Origin: Porphyrobacter sp. | GTDB taxonomy: Bacteria > Pseudomonadota > Alphaproteobacteria > Sphingomonadales > Sphingomonadaceae | Direction: 5' to 3' | Assembly: GCA_027531395.1 (NCBI GenBank) | Contig: JAPZRO010000001.1 | Coordinates: 124,001-188,000 of the forward strand | Length of the DNA stretch: 64,000 bases | In this document: positions 38,170-47,152 of the stretch, one piece after another | How positions within the stretch are numbered: position 1 is the stretch's first letter | How the letters are laid out: every line of letters begins with the position of its first letter | Position numbers and translations under genes: made by a program | The notes under the pieces: model-generated | The model's input: the letters and a program-made list of their open reading frames with translations, nothing else | Told to the model about the DNA's origin: nothing | Databases searched by the model: none

Positions 38170-39702
38170 TCAGTCACCCAGCACGCGCTGGATTTCGGCG
38201 GCGTCGGTCAACCCGGCGTCCGCTTTGTCGCGGGCGTCATCGATCATCGGCAGATAGCTTGTCTGCCTGGCAATTTGTTCAAGCTCACTCTGCGGGGCGT
38301 TACGCCGGATCGCGTCGCGCAACAGCGGATCCACGCACATAAGTTCATAGACGCCAATCCGTCCGCTGTAGGCGTTGTCGGCGCAGCGCCGCCGCAACAA
38401 GCGTTGCGCGATGATCCCGCTGATCGCCTCTGCCAGCAGATATCCTTCAATGCCAAGGTCAACCATGCGCGTTATGGACGCTGCCGCTGAGCGGGTGTGT
38501 AGGGTGGAAATCACTAAATGCCCTGTCATCGCTGCGCGAGTTGCCATTTGTGCCGTTTCGGAATCGCGAATTTCGCCCACAAATATGACGTCAGGGTCCT
38601 GACGCAGCATCGATCGCAGGCCAGTGGCGAAATCCAGCCCGATATCCTGCCGCACATTGACCTGGATCACCCCCGGCAGATCGATTTCGACAGGGTCCTC
38701 GATGGTGATTATTTTGCGTGAACCGTCATTCAACTGCTCGAGCAATTTGTAAACCGTTGTAGTTTTCCCCGATCCGGTGGGGCCGGCGATCAACAGCAGA
38801 CCGGCTGGCTGGCGGATCAGATCGCCCAGTTGCTGGGCCATCGCCGGCGCCATACCCAGTTCGGCGAGCGAGGGCAGGTCAACGGTGCGGCCCAGAAAGC
38901 GCAGTACGATCGATTCGCCCCAAACTCCTGGCAGGCATGACGCGCGGATATCGATGTCGCGACCGGCAATTCGAAGACCGTAACGGCCGTCCTGCGGCGT
39001 TCGCCGTTCAGCGATATCCATTCCGCACAAGAGCTTGATGCGTGAGGCGATGGCTGCAAAGCGGATCGCAGGAACGGTACGCCAAAGATTCAGCGTTCCA
39101 TCAATCCGCAAGCGGATCTGCATGTCCCCCTTGAAGGGTTCGATATGAATGTCGCTTGCCCGGCGGGCCATCGCTTCGGACAGCATTGCATTGATGAATT
39201 CGATTGCCGGCGCGTCTTCCGCCAATTCTTCTAACTTGCCGATGATGCCAGATGAAGGCTGGCTACTGCCGCCCTCCTCCAGATCGGCCAGAGCGGCGCG
39301 CAGCAGGCGCAGCGCAACCACAAAGCGGCGGTTAGGCGCAATGTCCCACTGCTCCATCGCCTCTTCGATCAGCGCGTTGCTACAGCTCGCAAGAGCGATG
39401 CAGGGACGATCAAGCGCATCGCGCCAGATCAAAACTTCCTGCTCTGCAAGCCAGTTCAGCGAAAACCGCAGGCTCTTCTGCGCAGCAAGGATCTGATCAC
39501 TTCCCGGCGCGACCGTCAGCAAGGGTAGGCCCATTGCCTCCGCCAATGCCTCGGCCAGCCGCTCGTCGCCGATAACGCCCAGACGGATCAATGCCGAAGC
39601 GATCGAGCCGCCGCCATGCCCTTGTAGCGCCCGAGCCTCGACAAGGTCAGTCTGCGAAATCAAGCCATCTGACTTAAGGAAGTCTAAATCACTAATGTAC
39701 AA
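38170..39702 (-). CDS. gspE: type II secretion ATPase GspE, lacking the zinc-binding insert
   Basis: 510 residues. N-terminal T2SSE_N domain ('SALIRLGVIGDERLAEALAEAMG'), then the RecA-like core with Walker A 'GPTGSGKTTT', Asp box 'IITIEDPVE', Walker B 'DPDVIFVGEIRDSETA' and His box 'ISTLHTRS'. Normally a four-cysteine zinc domain follows; here 'AQRLLRRRCADNAYSGRIGVYEL' jumps straight across it with a single Cys, so the CM domain is missing. It powers pseudopilus assembly. Transcribed leftward with gspF and gspI, divergent from gspG. Confidence 0.92.
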   Translation of the reverse strand: MYISDLDFLKSDGLISQTDLVEARALQGHGGGSIASALIRLGVIGDERLAEALAEAMGLPLLTVAPGSDQILAAQKSLRFSLNWLAEQEVLIWRDALDRPCIALASCSNALIEEAMEQWDIAPNRRFVVALRLLRAALADLEEGGSSQPSSGIIGKLEELAEDAPAIEFINAMLSEAMARRASDIHIEPFKGDMQIRLRIDGTLNLWRTVPAIRFAAIASRIKLLCGMDIAERRTPQDGRYGLRIAGRDIDIRASCLPGVWGESIVLRFLGRTVDLPSLAELGMAPAMAQQLGDLIRQPAGLLLIAGPTGSGKTTTVYKLLEQLNDGSRKIITIEDPVEIDLPGVIQVNVRQDIGLDFATGLRSMLRQDPDVIFVGEIRDSETAQMATRAAMTGHLVISTLHTRSAAASITRMVDLGIEGYLLAEAISGIIAQRLLRRRCADNAYSGRIGVYELMCVDPLLRDAIRRNAPQSELEQIARQTSYLPMIDDARDKADAGLTDAAEIQRVLGD

Positions 39703-39738
39703 AGCCGAAAACCTTGAGATGTTATTGATTCCACCTTA

Positions 39739-39755
39739 TCATTGTGTCGCAATGA
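39739..39755. promoter_or_regulatory. inverted repeat in the divergent gspE/gspG promoter region
   Basis: TCATTG and CAATGA flank five bases (tgtcg) in the 77-bp AT-rich gap between the divergent gspE and gspG starts. The site is 25 bp from the gspG ATG and 37 bp from the gspE ATG, placed to control both operons. A TATAAC hexamer occurs just before gspG. Confidence 0.45.
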
Positions 39756-39779
39756 CTGCTATCATTTGGTATAACAAAC

Positions 39780-40229
39780 ATGAAAAATACCCGATCACAT
39801 TTTGAAAATGGTTTCACTTTGGTAGAATTAATTATCGTTTTGGCGATAATTGGTCTCATTATGGCGTTGGTTGCCCCTCGTTTGATGGAGCAATTCGACA
39901 AATCCAAAGTCGTGGCTGCGCGCGCGCAAATTCGCTCCTTGGAATCGGCGCTGACGTCAATGCGGCTTGATATTGATCGCTATCCGAGCAACGCTGAGGG
40001 GCTTTCGCTATTGCAGATCCCGGCCGCCGATGTCGCGGAAAGCTGGCAGGGGCCTTATCTGGCGTCGGATTTACCGAAGGATCCGTGGGGGCGCCCGTTC
40101 ATCTACCGCGAGCCGCAAACGCCTGATGGAAGACCCGTCATCGGTACGCTGGGCAGCGACGGATCTGCAGGTGGTAACGGCACCGCGCGCGACATTTTTG
40201 TGGGCGGCGCCGATGCTGGCATACGATAG
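39780..40229 (+). CDS. gspG: major pseudopilin GspG
   Basis: 149 residues. Prepilin signal 'SHFENG|FTLVELIIVLAIIGLIMALV' with Glu5. The globular part has the GspG features 'SLESALTSMRLDIDRYPSNAEGLSLL', 'WQGPYLASDLPKDPWGRPFIYR' and the terminal calcium-loop region 'GTLGSDGSAGGNGTARDIF'. It builds the pseudopilus shaft. First gene of the rightward gsp operon; the next gene overlaps it by 17 bases. Confidence 0.95.
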   Translation: MKNTRSHFENGFTLVELIIVLAIIGLIMALVAPRLMEQFDKSKVVAARAQIRSLESALTSMRLDIDRYPSNAEGLSLLQIPAADVAESWQGPYLASDLPKDPWGRPFIYREPQTPDGRPVIGTLGSDGSAGGNGTARDIFVGGADAGIR

Positions 40230-40647
40230 CGAGCAGGGCTTTGCGCTTGTTGACGTCTTGATCGGCCTGGCCATGACAGCGGTATTGCTGGCGCTTATTG
40301 TCGATTTATTGACGGCCGAGAGCGTGCAAAGCGGCCGCTTCATCGCCCGCGGCCATGCAGCGGTCGAGCAGTTGCAGGCGCGCCGCATCTTCGTTACCGA
40401 GGCCGCCCGGGCAACTGGACTTGCTGACGCGCGCCAACTTGGCGCACTGCGCATTCTCCCTGATGCACTGGTGCTGCAAGGCCAAGGCAGCGCGCAGCCT
40501 ATCTTGCGCTGGAAAGCGGGGCGCGCCAGCTTCTCCTACAGCAAAGACGGCTCCGTATGGCGCGGCACTAGTAATGATGCCGACAGCGAGATTGTTCGCT
40601 TCAGCCTTCAGCAAGGCGATCAATCACACGTGTGGATCGCGCCGTGA
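40213..40647 (+). CDS. minor pseudopilin, GspJ/H-like, with Asp at position +5
   Basis: 144 residues from ATG 40213, overlapping gspG. A prepilin cleavage site is present ('DSEQG|FALVDVLIGLAMTAVLLAL'), but the usually invariant Glu at mature position 5 is Asp here. The body ('RGHAAVEQLQARRIFVTEAARATG', 'ILRWKAGRASFSYS') fits a GspJ-type tip pseudopilin, but GspH cannot be excluded. Only one of GspH/GspJ seems to be present in this cluster. The longer ORF-track version begins inside gspG in another frame. Confidence 0.65.
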   Translation: MLAYDSEQGFALVDVLIGLAMTAVLLALIVDLLTAESVQSGRFIARGHAAVEQLQARRIFVTEAARATGLADARQLGALRILPDALVLQGQGSAQPILRWKAGRASFSYSKDGSVWRGTSNDADSEIVRFSLQQGDQSHVWIAP

Positions 40648-41606
40648 CTGGGAGTTCCAACGACGGATTTGCAGCACCGATGGCTGCACTTGCCGTCGCG
40701 CTGCTCGCACTGGGACTCGTCATGTCGCTTCCGGCTAGTGACCGACTGGGACAAGAGCTCCGCCAAGCCCATGCCCAGCTCCATGTTGAACGTGTGGCGC
40801 TGACCGCGCAAAGCCGGGTCGCCTTTTTGATGTTGACCGAACCGGTTGGACAAAACGGTCTTGAATTTGGCGGGCCGCGCCTTGCAATTGACGGAAGCCT
40901 GATCAGCGGCGAACCTCCGAGCATCCGACGGACCATCTTGTTCGATGGGCGCCCCTATAGAATGAGAATTGATGGCACGAACGAAGCCGTCGTGCGGCTG
41001 CAGGATGAAGGCGGGCTGATAAACTTGCATGAAGCCAGCCGGACCGTCCTGTCGGATCTGATGTCGACCTGTGGCATTACTGGTCCGAGGGCACAGAATA
41101 TTATCACAGACATCTTTGCTGATCGCGATCGGAGGTCCGATTTTGATTGGCGAAAACATGTGCGTGGCGATGAGCGCCGAAAGCTCGAGGCTGCGACAGC
41201 ATGGCGACACCGTGAGAAGCCCGGCCTTTATCTGCCGACCGCACCGCCATCAGTGCTGCTTGCCCTGACTGGCAGCGAAAGTCGGGTTCGACAAATTCTG
41301 CGGCTTCGCGAAAGAAGCAACGACATTTCCAATTTGGAAATAAAATACAACAAAAATGAAAATAATATCCAATATCCCTTTGGGCAAATATCATCGGTAT
41401 CGAAGCACATTCGGATAAGCGTACAAATAAGTCGCCTTTGGTTTACCGACGATTTACCTATTTACCTCTATCGGTCGACGCTTGAGCTTGGTCGTAACGA
41501 TCTTGCCTTGTCCTTTATTGCAAAAGGCCCGATAGTCGATGCTGGGTATCAATCCGAGTGCTTTCCGTTTCTGGAGGAAGCTGCCCAGCCGCTCCCTGAA
41601 CGGTAA
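40644..41606 (+). CDS. gspK: type II secretion minor pseudopilin GspK
   Basis: 320 residues. The N-terminus 'SNDGFAAPMAALAVALLALGLVM' is a pseudopilin helix without Glu5, as usual for GspK. Core marker 'AVVRLQDEGGLINLHEAS' and the helix-hairpin-like '…LMSTCGITGPRAQNIITDIFADRD' are typical. The GTG at 40644 overlaps the previous stop (GTGA) and is preferred over the track's GTG at 40632. The stretch around 41330-41400 is unusually AT-rich for coding sequence here (many Asn/Lys codons), supporting foreign origin. Confidence 0.85.
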   Translation: MTGSSNDGFAAPMAALAVALLALGLVMSLPASDRLGQELRQAHAQLHVERVALTAQSRVAFLMLTEPVGQNGLEFGGPRLAIDGSLISGEPPSIRRTILFDGRPYRMRIDGTNEAVVRLQDEGGLINLHEASRTVLSDLMSTCGITGPRAQNIITDIFADRDRRSDFDWRKHVRGDERRKLEAATAWRHREKPGLYLPTAPPSVLLALTGSESRVRQILRLRERSNDISNLEIKYNKNENNIQYPFGQISSVSKHIRISVQISRLWFTDDLPIYLYRSTLELGRNDLALSFIAKGPIVDAGYQSECFPFLEEAAQPLPER

Positions 41607-42597
41607 TTGGTCGGAGACAGATCCACCTAGCGGGCGCTGCATTGCGCCTGCGATCGTGCCCCGAAGTCTTTGCCGCTTTGAATACCTCGAACGCCCCGCT
41701 CGGCTTGGCCGCCACGAGTTTGAGGCCGCCTGCCTGCTCCGCGCAGAGCATAAGGCCCCCTTTGTCGATGCCGGATCGATGGTCATCGGCGGCCGCGACG
41801 GCGTCGGTATCTGGTGGTGGGATGCCGCCGCGTGGGCAAACATGAATGACGCTCCACAAAATAGAGCCAGCCGACATCTTCCCGAAAGCCTGTGCGCCAA
41901 CCTGCCTGATGGATGGCATCATATTTGTCTCGACATTGGTTATGAGGCCCGTCTTGTCCGACGGCAAATGGTCGTCGCCTCCATCTGGCGGCGTTCAGCA
42001 TTTATCAATGCCGAATGGCAGGATGTTGTCGCGCTTGCAGAGCCGGGCGGGGATGTTGCCATCCCTTTGCCTCCGACAGTTCGCATCGAACGATCGCACT
42101 TGACTGCAACGGTCCGTGGCGGAAAGGAACTGCGACGCCCGATGGCCGCTGCGGAGAAGGTGCTGGGCGCCGGACTGCTCCTTGCGTCGATCCTCGGTGG
42201 ATGGTGGCAGGGCGAGGCCGCAACATTGGCGGAAAATGCGGCCCGCAACCAGGCTGAGGCCATGCGGCTGGAACGGTTTACCGCCAGCTACGAACTCTTC
42301 TCCAAAATCCGTTCCGATCTGCAGGAATTGGACGCTGCGGAGCGCGCATTGGGGAAAACTACCACTGCCACCGACTTGGCAACGATTCTTGCTCAGGTCG
42401 CCAATGCTGGTTTGTCGTTATCGTCGATGCAGCTTGATCGCGAACACTTGCGCCTTGCCGTCCGGACCGAGGGCGATGTCGATCGGTTACGTGCTGTCGC
42501 TGCGCAGATTGAGGCGCTTCCCGGCTTTGTTCATGTCGCCGCACAGGACGGTGAAGGCGTTGGCGAAATGATCCTTTCGGCAAAGGTGGAGTCATGA
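41539..42597 (+). CDS. gspL: type II secretion assembly platform protein GspL-like
   Basis: 352 residues. The N-terminal ~190 residues form a cytoplasmic actin-like region with weak similarity. A single membrane helix lies near residue 210-225 ('VLGAGLLLASILGGWW'), followed by a coiled region and a C-terminal ferredoxin-like domain ('LAQVANAGLSLSSMQLDREHLRLAV'). Assigned by architecture and by position between gspK and gspM. It overlaps gspK by 68 bases if ATG 41539 is used; a later start is possible. Confidence 0.75.
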   Translation: MLGINPSAFRFWRKLPSRSLNGNWSETDPPSGRCIAPAIVPRSLCRFEYLERPARLGRHEFEAACLLRAEHKAPFVDAGSMVIGGRDGVGIWWWDAAAWANMNDAPQNRASRHLPESLCANLPDGWHHICLDIGYEARLVRRQMVVASIWRRSAFINAEWQDVVALAEPGGDVAIPLPPTVRIERSHLTATVRGGKELRRPMAAAEKVLGAGLLLASILGGWWQGEAATLAENAARNQAEAMRLERFTASYELFSKIRSDLQELDAAERALGKTTTATDLATILAQVANAGLSLSSMQLDREHLRLAVRTEGDVDRLRAVAAQIEALPGFVHVAAQDGEGVGEMILSAKVES

Positions 42598-43184
42598 TTG
42601 CCATCCACCTAACCCCACTTCTGGCTTGGCGTCCCGATGATCGGGAAAAGCGTCTGCTGCAGCTTCTGCTCGGCATTCTTCTTGCCGCTTGGCTCTATAT
42701 CTCCGCCGATACACGTCAAAATGCCGCGACGGACAATGCAGTCGCGCAAGCAAGATTGGCAAAAGCACGCAATCAGGTCGACCTGCTGTCGAACAACCAG
42801 TTGCCTGTCAGAATTGCAGCACAGAAAAAGCTGCTCGCGCAATCCGTGCTGGTCGACGCGACGCCTGCGATCAGCAAGATAAGGCTGCGTGGCGAAGTAC
42901 TGGATCTGTCCAGCAGAGCGGGCCTGATCGGGCCGGTCATCCTCGACAATCACACAGTTGACGCTCTACCCGAAGAAAAGAGCACCAAGCAAAGCTTCGC
43001 CGCGCTGACTGCAACTGTTGAGTTCGACTTTGACTGGTTAGGGCTGCTTCGCCTGCTTGAACAGGTCGAATACGACGGCCGCGGCTACTTCATCGACGGG
43101 TTCGAAGTACTTCAGGAGGGCGACAAACGTCGGATGCGCGTGACGTTCCGCGCGCTGCACAAAAAGCAGGCGGCAGAGACATGA
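42594..43184 (+). CDS. gspM: type II secretion protein GspM-like
   Basis: 196 residues: short cytoplasmic start, one membrane helix ('LLQLLLGILLAAWLYIS'), a coiled-coil stretch and a C-terminal ferredoxin-like domain ('LTATVEFDFDWLGLLRLLEQVEYDGRGYFIDGF'). That is the GspM architecture, the partner of GspL in the inner-membrane platform. ATGA overlap with gspL and with gspC on the other side. Confidence 0.75.
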   Translation: MIAIHLTPLLAWRPDDREKRLLQLLLGILLAAWLYISADTRQNAATDNAVAQARLAKARNQVDLLSNNQLPVRIAAQKKLLAQSVLVDATPAISKIRLRGEVLDLSSRAGLIGPVILDNHTVDALPEEKSTKQSFAALTATVEFDFDWLGLLRLLEQVEYDGRGYFIDGFEVLQEGDKRRMRVTFRALHKKQAAET

Positions 43185-43894
43185 ACCGCGTACTGCTCAT
43201 CGCTGGCAGTGTGCTGCTGGCCGGGATCGCGTTTGCCGCTGGCCGGATCCTTGTGAACTCCACCGATGCAACAGATGTCTTGCAAGACGCGTTTGCTCCA
43301 GAGCCTCCCGACCTTGACGATCCTACTCTGAGAGCGAAAGCTGCCCGCGGCCAGCTGGCGGAACTCCCGCCAACGCTTTGGGTTGCCGCGCCGGTTAACG
43401 ATCCCGCATGGGGCGATGGCTTGGCGCTGACCAGCGATCTGACAGTTATGCCGGCAGTGCCCAGAAATGCTTCAGCCTCAGCACCTAAGCCACCCAAGTT
43501 AGATCCCGCGCCAAGCGCCGAACAGATTGCTGGACTGCTGTCACGAACCATCGCGGCGGTGAAGCGTAGCGATGGGGTTGCCAGCGTGATTGTGATCGAC
43601 AACGCCAGTGGCATTCGACGGACGCTGAAGGTGGGTGACCCCTATCGAGACGGCTGGCGCGTGGAACTCATCGATACGCAGTCGATAACCCTTGCACGCA
43701 GGTCCGCAAAAATCACCGTTCCTGTGGGGTTTGGTTTGCGCAGGCCCTTGCCGGCTACGACCTATATTCCACCTGCGGCGAACACTGGCAGTTCCGCCGG
43801 CAACCAATCGGCCAATTCTGTCGCTCCTCCGGCTTCCTCCCGGCCGCGCCGGCGCATCCCGCGCCCCGGCACCTCTGATGATCAAGAAGTATGA
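43181..43894 (+). CDS. gspC: type II secretion protein GspC-like (HR domain)
   Basis: 237 residues. One N-terminal membrane helix ('LLIAGSVLLAGIAFAAG'), a proline-rich periplasmic linker, then a homology-region domain 'VASVIVIDNASGIRRTLKVGDPYRDGWRVELIDTQSITL' like GspC/PilP. It has a basic, proline-rich tail and no PDZ domain. GspC connects the platform with the secretin. Overlaps gspM and gspD by ATGA. Its place after gspM rather than before gspD-gspE is not the classical order. Confidence 0.72.
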   Translation: MNRVLLIAGSVLLAGIAFAAGRILVNSTDATDVLQDAFAPEPPDLDDPTLRAKAARGQLAELPPTLWVAAPVNDPAWGDGLALTSDLTVMPAVPRNASASAPKPPKLDPAPSAEQIAGLLSRTIAAVKRSDGVASVIVIDNASGIRRTLKVGDPYRDGWRVELIDTQSITLARRSAKITVPVGFGLRRPLPATTYIPPAANTGSSAGNQSANSVAPPASSRPRRRIPRPGTSDDQEV

Positions 43895-46047
43895 TGCAAA
43901 TGCTGATGTCCAATACCGCGATTGTGGCGATTGCCATTGCGTCGTCTTCCGCGGATGTTCCGCCGCGCATTTCCGTTGAGCCGCTGAGGCTTTCGGATGA
44001 AGTATTGTCGTCGCCCGACGATACAGCTCAACCCCAGCCAATTGAGCAGATCGTTCAGCGCACAACAGTGTTGATCGATACGCCTGTGACGACGGAAGAC
44101 GATGCGCCGCTTAGCGATGCCGATCTCACGATGCTGGTGCCCGACAAGAATGTGGCAGCAAGCCTGCCCCCGCAACCGCTGGGCCAGTTTGCCGAAACTG
44201 TCCTTGGGGAGATATTGGGCGTGCCTTACATCATGGGCCCCGGTGTCGCACAAAGGCGCGATCTTGTGAGCATGAGCGGACCGCAGGAAATGTCTTCGCG
44301 GCAATTCCTGCGGCTCGCCGAGAAAGCGCTAAACCAATACGGTTTGGTGCTTGTTCACGAAGGCGGCGCGGTTCTAGTGCGCGAGGCGCCGGCCAGGACA
44401 GGGGCCCGACAACCAAACGCGGGCGTCACGAAGATCGTTGCACTCGGCAGTATCGCTGCAGACCCGGCTGCCGGCCTCGTTTCCGATATTATTGAAGGCC
44501 AAAGTGGGGTTGCGGTGCAATCTTTGCCCGATGCCAATGGTGTCATGCTGCAGGGCGACGAAGCCGAAGTGACCACTGCCAGCGGCCTTCTCGCCGGAAT
44601 TGACCAGCCACAATATGCCGGCGCGCGCGTTGCTCGGATTGCCCCGATACTGTGGAGTTCCGACGCGCTGGCGGAAAAACTGCGCGAAGTGCTTGCAAGT
44701 GAAGGTTATTTAATCGGATCTGCGGGCTCTGGGGGCACTAGTCTAGTGCACCTGTCGCGCCCCGATTGCCTGCTGCTTTTTTCCGATGATGTGCGGTTGT
44801 TCAACCGCGTCCTTTACTGGGTCGAACAGCTTGACTCGCTCGAAGGATCAGGCGGTGATCATGCCGGCTTTTTTGTCTATCAGGTGCGCAACACAACGGC
44901 TGCCGAACTGGGCAGTCTTGTCGGGCGCGCAAACGGCGGCGATGATGTCAACATTTATGCCTCGTCGCCGGGCCGGATCGACAATCCAGATCGCCGCAGC
45001 GACAACGGTCAACCGGCGTCAGGCATGGACCGGTCTAGCCTACCACAGGCGAACCCGGCCAGCGAGGACACCGGCGGCAAGATAATTGTCGACAATCCTG
45101 GCAATCGCATCCTTTTTCGCGGCACTCGGCGCGAGTATGCGCAGCTGCTGCGCCTGCTTAAGGACCTTGATGTCGCCCCCAAACAGGTGCTGGTCGAAAT
45201 CACCATCGCCGAAGTGACATTGACCGACGAAACGCGTTTCGGGATCGAATGGTTCCTTGATCGGCAATTATCGAACGGCTCGGTTCAGGCCAATACTACC
45301 GGCGGGCTTGAACGGGAGGCGGGCGGACTCGGCCTTACATTTGCAAGGGGCTTTTCGCAGATTTCGGTGGCCGCTGCCCTCAATGCGATTGCGACCAATC
45401 AGAATCTCAACATCATTTCCACGCCGCGGCTGCTCGCAAGGTCGGGCGGTGAGGCACAGATCCTTATCGGCAACGATGTGCCGATCATCACATCGCAACG
45501 CGCGGCAGATATCCAGTCAAATGGCGACACGGATATCCTTCAAACGGTGCAGTATCGCCAGACGGGGGTCATCCTAAACATCCGCCCGGTGGTGTTAAGC
45601 AACGACCGCATCGACATCGAAATTTTTCAGGAAGTGTCGAGCCAGCAGCCCAACGTTACCTCCGATATCGGCAGCCCGGTCATCAGCAACCGGTCGGTCA
45701 CGACTCGGCTCTCGCTACGCGAGGGCATGACGGCAGTGCTTGGCGGCATGATCCAAGACAGCATTTCCATGGGGCAACGCGGAGTGCCCTTATTGAAGGA
45801 TATCCCGCTTTTAGGGCGGGCATTCCGTGTCGACAGCGCGACAAAACGCAAGACCGAATTGCTGATCCTCGTGACACCCAAGGTGATCAGCGAAGACCAG
45901 ACGATGCAGAACATCGCATCCGAGTTCAGCCAATCAATCAACGAGCTGATGAATGGTCGCGGCCAAAAGGCCTTTACTCTGACCCCTTGGCTTCCGGGGC
46001 AGACGGTCCCCCTGCACCGATACTCGCGCTTCGAAGACAAAAATTAA
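43891..46047 (+). CDS. gspD: type II secretion outer-membrane secretin GspD
   Basis: 718 residues. N0-N3 modules precede the secretin domain ('VLVEITIAEVTLTDETRFGIEWFL', 'NLNIISTPRLLARSGGEAQILIGNDVPI', 'YRQTGVILNIRPVVLSNDRIDIEI', 'LREGMTAVLGGMIQDS', 'GVPLLKDIPLLGRAFR', 'KTELLILVTPKVI'). The N-terminus has a short hydrophobic leader. A low-complexity segment occurs between N2 and N3. It forms the outer-membrane channel. No pilotin gene (GspS) is visible. Ends 12 bp before the copper chaperone gene, so both are probably co-transcribed. Confidence 0.95.
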   Translation: MMQMLMSNTAIVAIAIASSSADVPPRISVEPLRLSDEVLSSPDDTAQPQPIEQIVQRTTVLIDTPVTTEDDAPLSDADLTMLVPDKNVAASLPPQPLGQFAETVLGEILGVPYIMGPGVAQRRDLVSMSGPQEMSSRQFLRLAEKALNQYGLVLVHEGGAVLVREAPARTGARQPNAGVTKIVALGSIAADPAAGLVSDIIEGQSGVAVQSLPDANGVMLQGDEAEVTTASGLLAGIDQPQYAGARVARIAPILWSSDALAEKLREVLASEGYLIGSAGSGGTSLVHLSRPDCLLLFSDDVRLFNRVLYWVEQLDSLEGSGGDHAGFFVYQVRNTTAAELGSLVGRANGGDDVNIYASSPGRIDNPDRRSDNGQPASGMDRSSLPQANPASEDTGGKIIVDNPGNRILFRGTRREYAQLLRLLKDLDVAPKQVLVEITIAEVTLTDETRFGIEWFLDRQLSNGSVQANTTGGLEREAGGLGLTFARGFSQISVAAALNAIATNQNLNIISTPRLLARSGGEAQILIGNDVPIITSQRAADIQSNGDTDILQTVQYRQTGVILNIRPVVLSNDRIDIEIFQEVSSQQPNVTSDIGSPVISNRSVTTRLSLREGMTAVLGGMIQDSISMGQRGVPLLKDIPLLGRAFRVDSATKRKTELLILVTPKVISEDQTMQNIASEFSQSINELMNGRGQKAFTLTPWLPGQTVPLHRYSRFEDKN

Positions 46048-46059
46048 GAGCTGAACATC

Positions 46060-46548
46060 ATGCGTATTGTTATCGCCATTACAGGGACGATCCTACTGTG
46101 CGGCCTCGCCGTTGTCTCGCAATCCGCCGTTGGCAAGGGCCCGGCAGCGGTGCAGGCTGGCACTGCGTGGGCGACCCCGGCGGGGCGAGGTCAGGTCCTA
46201 GCAGCCGCCTACGTCTCTCTGCGCAATCGGGGCCGGACGCCCCAGACATTGTTAGGCGCGTCATCCAGTGTGGCAGCCGACGTGCAAATGCACAGTTCGG
46301 AAGTCAAAGGCGGCATAGCGCGCATGCGCCGGGTAGAGCGACTTACCGTGCCTGCCAGGGGTGAGCTGAAACTGACACCCGGCGGCCCCCACCTCATGCT
46401 CATGGGTTTGAATCGGCCATTGAAGGCAGGCGATACGATCACGGTTCATCTGCGGTTTGAAGGTGGCACCATTCTGGATGTGGCGGTGCCCGTCACCGAT
46501 ACGTCCGCAAAATCCGCAATGAAGGGAGATCCCCATGCAAATCACTGA
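46060..46548 (+). CDS. periplasmic copper chaperone PCu(A)C
   Basis: 162 residues with signal peptide (MRIVIAITGTILLCGLAVVSQ). Copper-site pattern of PCu(A)C proteins: 'VQMHSSEVKGGIARM' and, 23 residues after the Met, 'GGPHLMLMGL', giving the His-x-Met arrangement. The C-terminus 'KGDPHANH' is His-rich. Such proteins hand Cu(I) to copper sites, often with SCO proteins. It lies between gspD and sco and overlaps sco by 14 bases. Confidence 0.88.
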   Translation: MRIVIAITGTILLCGLAVVSQSAVGKGPAAVQAGTAWATPAGRGQVLAAAYVSLRNRGRTPQTLLGASSSVAADVQMHSSEVKGGIARMRRVERLTVPARGELKLTPGGPHLMLMGLNRPLKAGDTITVHLRFEGGTILDVAVPVTDTSAKSAMKGDPHANH

Positions 46549-47152
46549 ACGCGCAACCAAAGTTATCCTTGCGGGCCTTGTCGTGTCTGCAATTTCAGGC
46601 GCTGCGTATCTGACTTATGCAGCGCCTGAAAAGAATGCGGCCATCACAGGAAAACCGGCGGCTGACCCGTCACTTGGGACTCCCGTCCAACTCAAGCTGA
46701 CCGATGCCGACGGCAAGTCGTTTGATCTTGCCTCGCTCAAGGGCAAACCGGTTGTAGTGTTTTTCGGCTTCACCCAATGCCCCGATTTCTGTCCGATGAC
46801 TATGCAAAAGCTGGCGAGCATGCGCGAACGGATTGGTACGCCGTTCAACGAGCTGCACGTCCTGTTTGTGTCGCTCGATCCCGAACGTGACACGCCTGGA
46901 ACGCTGAAAAGCTATTTCAGCGCCTTCCCGCTGCCTGTCACAGGCTTGACGGGCAGTGCTGCCGATATCGCTAGCGCGGCCAAGCAATTCGACGTGTTCT
47001 ATGAAACCGTCCGCTACTCCGAGACATATTATGCGATCGACCATACCGCATCGATCTTCCTGATCGATCGCGACGGCAAGCGCGCAGGCGAAATCGGCTT
47101 CGGAGCCGACGACGCGGAATTCCAGGCCAAGCTCGAGGCGCTCGTTGAATAA
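46535..47152 (+). CDS. SCO1/SenC-type copper chaperone / thiol-disulfide protein (first copy)
   Basis: 205 residues with an N-terminal membrane anchor or signal ('VILAGLVVSAISGAAYLTYA'). SCO motifs: 'VVFFGFTQCPDFCPMTM' (CxxxC) and the later His in 'YYAIDHTASIFLIDR'. GAAGGGAG is the ribosome-binding site for ATG 46535. SCO proteins load copper into oxidases, classically the CuA site of cytochrome oxidase. Here the nearest copper enzyme is the island's multicopper oxidase. Confidence 0.93.
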   Translation: MQITERATKVILAGLVVSAISGAAYLTYAAPEKNAAITGKPAADPSLGTPVQLKLTDADGKSFDLASLKGKPVVVFFGFTQCPDFCPMTMQKLASMRERIGTPFNELHVLFVSLDPERDTPGTLKSYFSAFPLPVTGLTGSAADIASAAKQFDVFYETVRYSETYYAIDHTASIFLIDRDGKRAGEIGFGADDAEFQAKLEALVE

